Shown: in pieces, positions 1 to 6,477 of the stretch
Numbering within the stretch: position 1 is the first letter of the stretch
Layout: each line of letters opens with the position of its first letter
Assembly (NCBI GenBank): GCA_003456035.1
Contig: DMPJ01000250.1
Span: forward strand, 16,631 to 23,161
Direction of reading: 5' to 3'
DNA length: 6,531 bases
Origin: Planktothrix sp. UBA8402
GTDB taxonomy: Bacteria; Cyanobacteriota; Cyanobacteriia; Cyanobacteriales; Microcoleaceae
The notes under the pieces: model-generated
Database searches by the model: none
Seen by the model: only the letters and a program-made list of their open reading frames with translations
Told to the model about the DNA's origin: nothing
Made by a program: the position numbers and the translations under genes

Positions 1-558
1 CAGCGCAATCCAGCCGGCGTAGCGTCCCATCACCTCCACCACCATCACCCGGTCGTGGCTGGCGGCGGTATAACTCAACCGATCTAAACAGTCTAAAATT
101 GTGGTCACGGCGGAGTTAAAACCAACCGATAATTCCGTATGGGCGACGTCATTATCAATAGTTTTGGGGACAGCGACTAAATTCCAATTGCCTTTTTCGG
201 CTAATTTCTGCAAAATCGCCAGGCTACCATCCCCACCAATGGCGATCAAAGCATCCAATCCTAAATCATAATATCCCTGAATAATTTCGTCTGTAAGACC
301 TTCGGTATCTCCCTTGTTAATCGACCCTAAAATTGTTCCACCCATACTTAATAAAGGATCAATTCCGTGTCGTTCTAAACCATAGGAATTTAATACCACA
401 CTTTTTCGTTCAATCAGCCCCTGAGTGGCATAGGGAATACCTCGGACTTCCCAGTTATATTCAGATGTGGCATGATTGACAACAGCCCGAATTACGGCAT
501 TGAGACCCGGGCAGTCTCCGCCACTGGTAAGAATGCCAATTCGTTTACGTTTGTTCAT
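1..558 (-). CDS. pfkA: 6-phosphofructokinase, N-terminal 186 residues (3' end outside window)
   Basis: This gene encodes the glycolytic enzyme that phosphorylates fructose 6-phosphate to fructose 1,6-bisphosphate in the cytosol. My translation from ATG at 558 gives 186 residues with no stop before the window edge, so roughly the first half is present (the family is usually 320-400 aa). Visible motifs, in order, are SGGDCPGLNAVIR (12-24), the nucleotide-binding GGDGS (108-112), PKTIDND (131-137) with the presumed catalytic base Asp135, and MGRYAGW (177-183) for fructose 6-phosphate contact. Gly111 at the place of E. coli Gly104 points to ATP rather than pyrophosphate as phosphoryl donor. Lys132 replaces E. 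coli Gly124, as in plant and trypanosomatid ATP enzymes. The start follows only a weak ribosome binding site (CTAAG), but the motif spacing from the N-terminus fits. It is divergent from gap1, another glycolytic gene. The family is clear; donor specificity is inferred. Confidence 0.93.
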   Translation of the reverse strand, partial: MNKRKRIGILTSGGDCPGLNAVIRAVVNHATSEYNWEVRGIPYATQGLIERKSVVLNSYGLERHGIDPLLSMGGTILGSINKGDTEGLTDEIIQGYYDLGLDALIAIGGDGSLAILQKLAEKGNWNLVAVPKTIDNDVAHTELSVGFNSAVTTILDCLDRLSYTAASHDRVMVVEVMGRYAGWIAL

Positions 559-1852
<1,294 letters not shown>

Positions 1853-1866
1853 ATTACAGAAACTAC

Positions 1867-1931
1867 AGAAACCGGGTTTCTCAAGAGATCTTGATTTCCT
1901 ATAATCAATCTAATACAGAAACCCGGTTTCT
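1867..1931 (+). terminator. 15-bp inverted repeat with T-run after gap1; candidate terminator and repeat element
   Basis: AGAAACCGGGTTTCT (1867-1881) and its exact reverse complement AGAAACCCGGTTTCT (1917-1931) can form a 15-bp stem with a 35-base loop. The loop holds a smaller hairpin, TTGATT/AATCAA (1891-1908). A T-run (CTATTTTT) follows within 11 bases, and the structure begins 15 bp after the gap1 stop, so it may terminate gap1. Each arm is itself nearly palindromic, and this 15-mer resembles a short dispersed repeat that I recall from cyanobacterial genomes, so it may be a mobile or REP-like repeat used as a terminator. Further dyads follow: TATTTTT-G-AAAAATA, and CTAAT/ATTAG at 1955-1968. 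Confidence 0.55.
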
Positions 1932-2045
1932 AGGCTATTTTTGAAAAATATACTCTAATAGCGATTAGCCAATTCCCGTAACGCATTTTTATACTTTTCG
2001 CTAATAACTTGATAAGCTGATATTACCTTTGTTAACCTCCTATCC

Positions 2046-2741
2046 ATGTCAGACTCTAACCCAAAGATTAACCCTCCTGAACGGGGATATCTGACGCTTC
2101 TCCTTCCCGTTGCAGTGGTTTTATTTATCCTCCAGAAAGCATTCCCCTTAGCAATTTTAACCGTTGGGGGATGGGGGTCTTGGCGGGTGTGGAAATATTA
2201 TCAACAGCGTCAACAAAATCAGTTAGCGACCTTGGATGAGGTATTTTATCGGTTAATTCGGGAAAACCAAGGACGAATTACGGCCTTAGATTTAGCCATG
2301 CACACCCAACAGTCGGGGACAAAAGTACAGGAATATCTCGACCAACGCGCCACCGAGTTCGCCGCCGGGTATGAAATTACCGATGTGGGCGGGATGATTT
2401 ATTATTTTCCCACCGCCCAACCTTCTCAGACCGTTGAAGACCCTCTACCTTTACCTACGGTAGAAAACTCGAAATCAGTAGTTTTATTCCCCGTTAAACC
2501 TTCATCCCCTTCTATTTTACCCGAAACCTTAAATCAGTCGGAACTCGCCCAACGGTTAGGGGTACATCCGACTACCCTCAGCAAGTGGAAGACAAAAGCA
2601 GAATTTTCGGACTGGAGTTATCAACGTGACCCGGACGCTATCTGTTGGAGTTATTCTGCGGAAACTAAACGGTTTTCTCCCCAAAAGTCTAACAAAAAAA
2701 TTAGCAAAATTAGTCAGTTAATGAAGAAAAATAAAGTTTAG
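2046..2741 (+). CDS. Uncharacterised membrane-anchored protein with C-terminal helix-turn-helix
   Basis: This 231-residue protein has no function I can name. Residues 15-45 are hydrophobic (YLTLLLPVAVVLFILQ and the stretch after it), one long or two short membrane segments. They are followed by a basic, Gln-rich linker, WRVWKYYQQRQQ (46-57), which suggests a cytoplasmic C-terminal part. Residues about 60-122 (LDEVFYRLIRENQGRITALD through MIYYFP) look like a small winged-helix-type domain of the kind seen in cyanobacterial hypothetical proteins. A Pro/Ser-rich linker spans about 122-160. Residues 164-182 (SELAQRLGVHPTTLSKWK) are a clear helix-turn-helix of the kind used for DNA binding. The tail is Lys-rich. 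The frame has a stop shortly upstream and no other start, so ATG 2046 is favoured despite no Shine-Dalgarno. It could share a transcript with the next gene, 53 bp downstream. A membrane-tethered regulator is inference only. Confidence 0.75.
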   Translation: MSDSNPKINPPERGYLTLLLPVAVVLFILQKAFPLAILTVGGWGSWRVWKYYQQRQQNQLATLDEVFYRLIRENQGRITALDLAMHTQQSGTKVQEYLDQRATEFAAGYEITDVGGMIYYFPTAQPSQTVEDPLPLPTVENSKSVVLFPVKPSSPSILPETLNQSELAQRLGVHPTTLSKWKTKAEFSDWSYQRDPDAICWSYSAETKRFSPQKSNKKISKISQLMKKNKV

Positions 2742-2794
2742 GAATTCTCCCAATTCCATTGTTACAATAATCTCGTAGTTATACCAAAATTATT

Positions 2795-3121
2795 ATGCGC
2801 CCTTTTCGTTCTCAACCTCCTATTTTACCAAAAATTAGCACCATGCCTCGCCAAAAAACCGAAGCCACCCTCTACCGAAGTTTATATCAATTAGCGGTAG
2901 AGAAAAAACGCTTACAAGAGGAGTTGGTAAGTTTAGAACAACGCCTTCAAACCGTTACTCAACGTTTAGAACAAATTGAAAATCAAATTCAAGGGTTGGA
3001 AACCGACGTTAAACAAATTGCTCAACCTAAACCCCCAGAAACCAAAACGACTCAACCTCCGGCTCTTACTTTCACTAAACCCAAACCCGGTTCAGTTTCA
3101 ACTTTTACTTTAGAATATTAA
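2795..3121 (+). CDS. Short coiled-coil protein, possible gas vesicle protein GvpV
   Basis: This gene encodes 108 residues. Residues about 24-75 form a strongly predicted coiled coil (LYRSLYQLAVEKKRLQEELV, then regular heptads up to QIQGLETDVKQ). A Pro/Thr/Lys-rich tail follows and ends in FTLEY. From memory the KISTMPRQKTEA-type N-terminus and the coiled coil resemble the small cyanobacterial gas vesicle protein GvpV, and the gene lies only 85 bp from gvpG, facing it tail to tail. That assignment is tentative, so I give no symbol. In other cyanobacteria gvpV is usually co-oriented with gvpK, gvpF and gvpG, so the inverted position here would be unusual. Two starts are possible, ATG 2795 and ATG 2843 (16 residues shorter), and neither has a clear ribosome binding site. 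I prefer the first because the N-terminal stretch seems conserved in recalled homologues. Confidence 0.7.
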   Translation: MRPFRSQPPILPKISTMPRQKTEATLYRSLYQLAVEKKRLQEELVSLEQRLQTVTQRLEQIENQIQGLETDVKQIAQPKPPETKTTQPPALTFTKPKPGSVSTFTLEY

Positions 3122-3161
3122 CTATAAGGGAGAATAGAAGAAAAATTGATAATTGAGGGAA

Positions 3162-3177
3162 ACACGAAGACACGAAG
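3162..3177. repeat. Tandem 8-mer ACACGAAG between convergent genes
   Basis: Two perfect copies of ACACGAAG lie back to back in the 85-bp gap between the convergent coiled-coil gene and gvpG, inside a purine-rich stretch that runs on as AAGGAGAGAAGGA. I see no hairpin-plus-T-run terminator for either gene in this gap. The motif is similar to simple repeats I recall from other cyanobacterial intergenic regions; it has no known role. Confidence 0.4.
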
Positions 3178-3206
3178 AAGGAGAGAAGGATTATAATTTA
3201 ATTAGC

Positions 3207-3464
3207 TTAATCTATTTCATCTTCTTCTTGGTTGGCTTCATCTTCTAAGGCTTGAATTTGTAGCAATAATTCTTCTTCTTGAACTTCAAAATCTGCTTCT
3301 GGAATATCCCCCATATCAAAGGCTAACTGGAGCGCCAATAACCGCTTACCTAAATTTTCCTTATCATCTAGTTCAGCTTCCGCCCTTTCTAGGAGTTGTT
3401 CACCGATCCAGATTACACCTTCAAAGGGTGCTGTGATTGGAGATAGTAATAATCGTAATATCAT
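3207..3464 (-). CDS. gvpG: Gas vesicle accessory protein GvpG
   Basis: This gene encodes 85 residues, the normal size for GvpG, a small accessory protein needed to assemble gas vesicles, the protein-walled flotation organelles. The N-terminus is hydrophobic, with the family pattern LLLSPITAPFEGVIWIGEQL (5-24). It is followed by a helical, very acidic C-terminal half (ADFEVQEEELLLQIQALEDE, ending EEDEID), probably coiled coil. In studied systems GvpG works with GvpF-type proteins and is a minor component of, or a factor for, early assembly. It starts 11 bp after the gvpF stop, with AGGTG as ribosome binding site six bases or so before the ATG, so the two are almost certainly co-transcribed and translated together. 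It is the last gene of this leftward group; the next gene downstream points the other way. Confidence 0.92.
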   Translation of the reverse strand: MILRLLLSPITAPFEGVIWIGEQLLERAEAELDDKENLGKRLLALQLAFDMGDIPEADFEVQEEELLLQIQALEDEANQEEDEID

Positions 3465-3475
3465 AACACACCTGA

Positions 3476-4213
3476 TTAAGAACTGAGTTGAGCAAAATTA
3501 AACGGGGCCGTAAAGTTATTATAGCGAATTCGCAGGCGGTTATTAAAATAGTGATCAAGTTCTTCAATTTTATCACCAAATTGGGGTTCCGTATCCCAAG
3601 GAATTAAATAGGCTGCATTATAGATCATAGCACTGGTCAAATTATCATTTTCGACAATTTCTTCCGCTAGGGGGTTTAATAGCTGTTGAAATTTCTCGAT
3701 AATTCCCTGTTGACGATTTTTCATCGCCCATTCAATTTCTTGACCAATACCGATGATTTCATCCATACTCAGACGTTTACCTTCTAAGCTATCGCGTTTT
3801 TCCCTTAACCCTTGATTTTCTGTCATTAAAAGGTTTAATTCTTCCGTTTCTTCCCAAAATATTTTTACCCCAACTTCCCGTTTTCCTTCTAATTTATGAA
3901 ACAATTCTTTTAACCGATCTTGATAGGGAACAATTAACTGCGCTTTCACATGAGCCCAATCTTTCACAATTAATCCAAATTGTAAAGGTAAAACGCTTCG
4001 ATAGCCATGTTCCATCACCTTTTCCAATACATCTTCATGGCCTAATAAATTTCGCCGACTGGCTAAATAACGTTCTTGTTGAGTCTCGGAATATAAAAAG
4101 CTAAACTCATCAACGGGATGGGTTTGTATTGGTTGTTTGTCTAACCCATGTAAGGCTAAAGGTCGGACTCGGTTTGTCGGTAAAATTCCATATAAATATA
4201 AACCATTTCCCAT
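3476..4213 (-). CDS. gvpF: Gas vesicle protein GvpF/GvpL family
   Basis: This gene encodes 245 residues, usual for cyanobacterial GvpF. GvpF/L proteins are accessory proteins that bind the shell protein GvpA and help start vesicle growth. The family hallmarks are all present: N-terminal GLYLYGI (4-10), ERYLASRRNLLGHEDVLEKV (47-66), YRSVLPLQFGLI (71-82), EVGVKIFW (113-120), a charged helical middle (about 120-190), MIYNAAYLIPW (196-206), and the C-terminal LRIRYNNFTAPFNFAQL (227-243). I chose ATG 4213 because it begins exactly at the family N-terminus and has GGTGG nine bases upstream. The frame stays open to 4402 through three 72-bp DNA repeats, which would add 63 repetitive, Cys/Tyr-rich residues with no family counterpart; I treat that as non-coding. 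ATG 4228 is a second alternative but lacks a ribosome binding site. gvpG follows after 11 bp; gvpK lies upstream beyond a repeat-filled spacer. Confidence 0.93.
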   Translation of the reverse strand: MGNGLYLYGILPTNRVRPLALHGLDKQPIQTHPVDEFSFLYSETQQERYLASRRNLLGHEDVLEKVMEHGYRSVLPLQFGLIVKDWAHVKAQLIVPYQDRLKELFHKLEGKREVGVKIFWEETEELNLLMTENQGLREKRDSLEGKRLSMDEIIGIGQEIEWAMKNRQQGIIEKFQQLLNPLAEEIVENDNLTSAMIYNAAYLIPWDTEPQFGDKIEELDHYFNNRLRIRYNNFTAPFNFAQLSS

Positions 4214-4226
4214 AATTAAAACCACC

Positions 4227-4441
4227 ATTAATTTGTAGGGTGCGTAAGCAACGCGCACGCACCAACACCCATTATAAACCCGAAAATCCAGATCCCCCAT
4301 TAATTTGTAGGGTGCGTAAGCCCCGCGCACGCACCAACACCCATTATCAACCCGAAAATCCAGATTCCCCATTAATTTGTAGGGTGCGTAAGCCCCGCGC
4401 ACGCACCAACACCCATCATCAACCTTAAAGTCAAATTCCCC
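4227..4441. repeat. Three tandem 72-bp repeats in the gvpK-gvpF spacer
   Basis: Units begin with ATTAATTTGTAGGG at 4227, 4299 and 4371, a period of exactly 72 bp. Units 1 and 2 are nearly identical. Unit 3 diverges in its last 20 bases and is about 1 bp short. Each holds the palindrome GGTGCGT, 11 bases, ACGCACC (4239-4263, 4311-4335, 4383-4407). Because 72 is a multiple of three, the array stays free of stops in one frame on each strand, producing repetitive pseudo-peptides both ways. It begins 14 bp upstream of the gvpF start, so it may affect gvpF expression through RNA structure. The palindrome belongs to a type I recall as common between cyanobacterial genes. Confidence 0.9.
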
Positions 4442-4800
4442 AATATTTGAGCAAAAATTCCCTATATGGCCAATTAATTATCAATAATGAATAGTAGCAA
4501 CAGGCTTTTATATTTCCTAAACAGTTATCAATATTGACAATAAATTATTCACAATTAAAAGTTATGGTGCGTGCGGCTTCGCCTTACGCACCCTACGCGA
4601 TAGTTATGGTGCGGGCTGAAAATCTAACTCCCCCAATATTTGAGCAAAAATTCCCTATACGACCAATCAATTATCAATAATGAATAATAGCAACCGGCTT
4701 TTATATTTCCTCAAAAGTTATCAATATTGTCAATAATATTATTCACAATTGAAAGTTATGGTGCGTGCGGCTTCGCCTTACGCACCCTACGGGATAGTTA
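4441..4800. repeat. Two tandem copies of a ~193-bp repeat
   Basis: Copy A (4441-4606) and copy B (4634-4800) both run from CAATATTTGAGCAAAAATTC to GATAGTTA. By eye they differ at about a dozen positions including one 1-bp indel. A 27-bp linker between them (4607-4633) starts with a truncated palindrome arm (GGTGCGGGC) and then resembles the end of the 72-bp unit (GAAAATCTAACTCCCC). Each copy ends with the palindrome GGTGCGT, 13 bases, ACGCACC (4566-4592 and 4760-4786). Its CTTACGCACCCTAC side is the exact reverse complement of GTAGGGTGCGTAAG in the 72-bp units, so these two lie in the opposite orientation. Copy B ends at the base where gvpK ends, so its last TTA is the gvpK stop codon. No gene is seen inside. 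A MITE-like or duplicated intergenic origin is possible. Confidence 0.88.
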
Positions 4801-5259
4801 GAGAGGTTTGGAGGTTAATACTAATCTTAATTTGGCATGAATTAAGTTGATTTGCGCTAACCCTAAATCTACACTTCCCTCAACAACAATTCCCGTATTC
4901 ATTAACCGATCTAATAATTCTAAAATCGAAGGATTTTGTGTGCTTTCCCCTGGATAATAGCTTCCTGATTTTGGTAATAATGTCCCAAATTCTGATAACT
5001 CAATATTCAAGTCCGCCGGGTCTATTTCAAAGATTTCACATAGTTTTAATACCTGAATTTCTAATTGTCGTAAACTCTCCGCCGCCCGATCTAATTCTTC
5101 CTCACTGAGAGTATTTCCTTCCATCCGTCGGATGACTTGCGCTTCCATTAACTGTCGAATTAGTTCCACCAAGGTCAACACCAATGGCGCTAAACCTGCA
5201 TCTTTTCGAGAAGATTTCGGCGTAATACTTGTTTCTATCGAAGGTTGAGAAGATGACAT
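4798..5259 (-). CDS. gvpK: Gas vesicle protein GvpK
   Basis: This gene encodes 153 residues, normal for GvpK, an accessory protein required for gas vesicle formation. After a Ser-rich N-terminal tail (1-19) the conserved core starts at DAGLAPLVLTLVELIRQLME (20-39) and continues with AQVIRRMEGNTLSEEELDRA (40-59), LRQLEIQVLKLCEIFEIDPA (63-82), ADLNIELSEFGTLLP, and the C-terminal SILELLDRLMNTGIVVEGSV followed by DLGLAQINLIHAKLRLVLTS. All family blocks are present, so the gene looks functional. No Shine-Dalgarno is visible before ATG 5259 (the upstream context is CAAACAA), but no better start exists. The stop codon is formed by the last three bases of the neighbouring 193-bp repeat. It is the first leftward gene of the group, 584 bp ahead of gvpF. 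In many cyanobacteria gvpJ or gvpN precede it; here only non-coding DNA and an opposing Uma2 gene do. Confidence 0.95.
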   Translation of the reverse strand: MSSSQPSIETSITPKSSRKDAGLAPLVLTLVELIRQLMEAQVIRRMEGNTLSEEELDRAAESLRQLEIQVLKLCEIFEIDPADLNIELSEFGTLLPKSGSYYPGESTQNPSILELLDRLMNTGIVVEGSVDLGLAQINLIHAKLRLVLTSKPL

Positions 5260-5357
5260 TTGTTTGAAATGTTATACCCTACTAGAATAACAGGGTTTTA
5301 TTGTTACTGGAAAATTATTACTACTTTTACTTATTACAGAAAAATCAGATTTTGATC

Positions 5358-5365
5358 GCGATCGC
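5358..5365. repeat. HIP1 octamer GCGATCGC
   Basis: A single copy of the highly iterated palindrome GCGATCGC, inside TGATCGCGATCGCTA. HIP1 is strongly over-represented in many cyanobacterial genomes, so it supports the taxonomic reading. It has no demonstrated role at this site, though it falls in the presumed gvpK leader. Confidence 0.8.
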
Positions 5366-5373
5366 TATTTTCC

Positions 5374-5402
5374 CTTACAGCACAAATTGTCAATTTTGTC
5401 AA
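5374..5402 (-). promoter_or_regulatory. Candidate sigma-70-type promoter for gvpK
   Basis: On the minus strand a perfect TTGACA (-35, 5402-5397) is followed after 17 bases by TGTAAG (-10, 5379-5374), which matches TATAAT only in part. A second TTGACA overlaps the spacer (5393-5388) without a good -10. Transcription would start near 5367, giving a leader of about 105 bases before the gvpK ATG. The -35 and spacing are good and the -10 is poor, so this is only a candidate. Confidence 0.3.
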
Positions 5403-5754
5403 GATAGCCTTTTGGGGTTGAGCCTTTTTCCTCAAAAACTCGTGCCTCGCCAGGTCACAATTTCGTCAGCAAATCATCATATTTGACGACATAATCAGGG
5501 TTTTAGCCTGGGTTTTGACCTATAGACACAATAACCCCTTGAGCGATGTTTTTTATATAGTACCAGAACCCCTATAATCTCGTCAACTATTTGAGAGTAA
5601 TTTTCAATAAAATATCAGGATTTTCTGACAATCTTTTAAAAAACAAAACGATATTGAGAAAGGGATAAGAAAAACTTAACATAGGATCAGTTAAATAGAA
5701 CAATCTCCAGAATATTGCTAAACTAAAATACAAGCATTTCATAGCCACAAAGCC

Positions 5755-6318
5755 ATGACCGTTGCCAAAGCCAAATTTTTAAGATTAGAGGAATTTCTGA
5801 AGTTAGCAGAAACCAAACCTGCTGGCGAATATATTGACGGTGAAATTATTCAGAAACCCATGCCAAAGCCTCGCCATTCTCGACTTCAAGGAAAGTTAAT
5901 TAATGCCATCAATGAAGTCACAGAAATAGAGAAAATTGCCTATGCTTTTCCTGAGTTGCGTTGTACCTTTGGGGGTCGTTCAATTATTCCTGATATCGCC
6001 GTCCTGCGTTGGCAAAAAATTCAATTAGATGAGCAGGGAGAACTAAGCGATAATACACTAATTATTCCTGATTGGTCAATTAAAATTCTTTCCCCTGATC
6101 AAAAAGCAAATCGTGTGATCGATAACCTTTTACACTGCATCAAACATGGCTGCCAATTGGGATGGATGATTGATCCTGATGACTATTCTATTCTGATTTT
6201 TTCTCCTCAACAAGAGCCTAATGTGTTTAGAGGTTCTTGTCAATTACAAATCCTAAAAGATATTAATTTAGAACTAACCGCCGAGCAGGTTTTTGCCTGG
6301 TTAAAAATAGGCAAATGA
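5755..6318 (+). CDS. Uma2-family (DUF820) PD-(D/E)XK nuclease-like protein, probably active-site variant
   Basis: This gene encodes 187 residues, the normal length for Uma2, a restriction-endonuclease-fold family present in many copies per cyanobacterial genome and of largely unknown function. Family features in order are GEYIDGEIIQKPMPKPRHSR (24-43) with the conserved HS, FPELRCTFGGRSIIPDIAVL (65-84) with Asp80 as the first metal ligand, PDWSIKILSPDQKA (105-118), and LGWMIDPDDYSILIF (145-159). Relatives usually have Glu in a PDW-I-E-ILSP context. Here residue 110 is Lys (AAA, one G-to-A change from GAA), so metal-dependent cleavage may be lost. Otherwise the frame is full length and uninterrupted. 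No Shine-Dalgarno is seen before ATG 5755. It stands alone, divergent from gvpK, with no obvious partner gene; these genes are often scattered singly and I see no functional link to gas vesicles. Confidence 0.9.
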   Translation: MTVAKAKFLRLEEFLKLAETKPAGEYIDGEIIQKPMPKPRHSRLQGKLINAINEVTEIEKIAYAFPELRCTFGGRSIIPDIAVLRWQKIQLDEQGELSDNTLIIPDWSIKILSPDQKANRVIDNLLHCIKHGCQLGWMIDPDDYSILIFSPQQEPNVFRGSCQLQILKDINLELTAEQVFAWLKIGK

Positions 6319-6355
6319 TTAATTAAAATAAAACCCTAGGGGGTCGGTTAGTGTA

Positions 6356-6412
6356 GGGAGCATCCCGAATTTGCAAATATATCCTACAAAATCGGGATGC
6401 TCCCGATCGGGA
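6356..6412. repeat. Long imperfect hairpin ending in a 12-bp perfect palindrome
   Basis: GGGAGCATCCCGA (6356-6368) pairs with TCGGGATGCTCCC (6392-6404). Allowing one mismatch, the stem extends to 18 bp (6356-6373 with 6387-6404) around a 13-base loop. The right arm overlaps TCCCGATCGGGA (6401-6412), a perfect palindrome, which leads into GGGACTTACGCG, a sequence similar to ends of cyanobacterial insertion elements as I recall them. No T-run follows, so I read it as a dispersed palindromic repeat more than a terminator for the Uma2 gene, 37 bp upstream. Confidence 0.6.
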
Positions 6413-6429
6413 CTTACGCGCTGACAAAA

Positions 6430-6463
6430 AAATAAGAGTGAAGTTAATCTATCACTCTTATTT
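6430..6463 (-). terminator. Rho-independent terminator for a leftward transcript
   Basis: AAATAAGAGTGA (6430-6441) and TCACTCTTATTT (6452-6463) form a perfect 12-bp stem with a 10-base loop. On the minus strand the stem is followed by an unbroken T-run (the A-run at 6426-6432 on the plus strand), the classic terminator layout. Read rightward it has only three Ts, so leftward termination is favoured, perhaps for a gene entering from the right edge. It could also help end Uma2 transcription. Confidence 0.65.
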
Positions 6464-6477
6464 AGCTTTGATGATAT

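Larger units (their letters stand above)
5260..5754. other. 495-bp non-coding region between gvpK and the Uma2 gene
   Basis: This divergent intergenic stretch is AT-rich and should carry the promoters of gvpK (leftward) and the Uma2 gene (rightward). I find no leftward reading frame resembling GvpJ, GvpN or GvpA, so no remnant of the missing gas vesicle genes is visible. A rightward 61-codon frame at 5301-5486 has no ribosome binding site or family features and is probably chance. It contains a HIP1 octamer at 5358-5365 and a candidate gvpK promoter at 5374-5402. Nothing else stands out from 5487 to 5754. Confidence 0.6.

Noticed and set aside
2034..2823. Shared 10-mer AACCTCCTAT near the starts of both rightward genes (2034-2043 and 2814-2823)
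   Set aside because: It is anti-Shine-Dalgarno-like, but the second copy lies within codons for PPI of the coiled-coil protein, and the distances to the start codons differ; probably coincidence.
4240..4428. Rightward 62-codon frame with repeating RKPRARTNTHY peptide
   Set aside because: It is the translation of the 72-bp DNA repeats on the opposite strand, open only because 72 is a multiple of three; no ribosome binding site.
4227..4441. CRISPR array
   Set aside because: The three units are tandem full-length 72-bp copies with no unique spacers between short repeats and no cas genes nearby.
5301..5486. Rightward 61-codon frame
   Set aside because: No ribosome binding site, low-complexity Tyr/Leu start, no recognisable family; it overlaps the presumed gvpK leader and promoter region.
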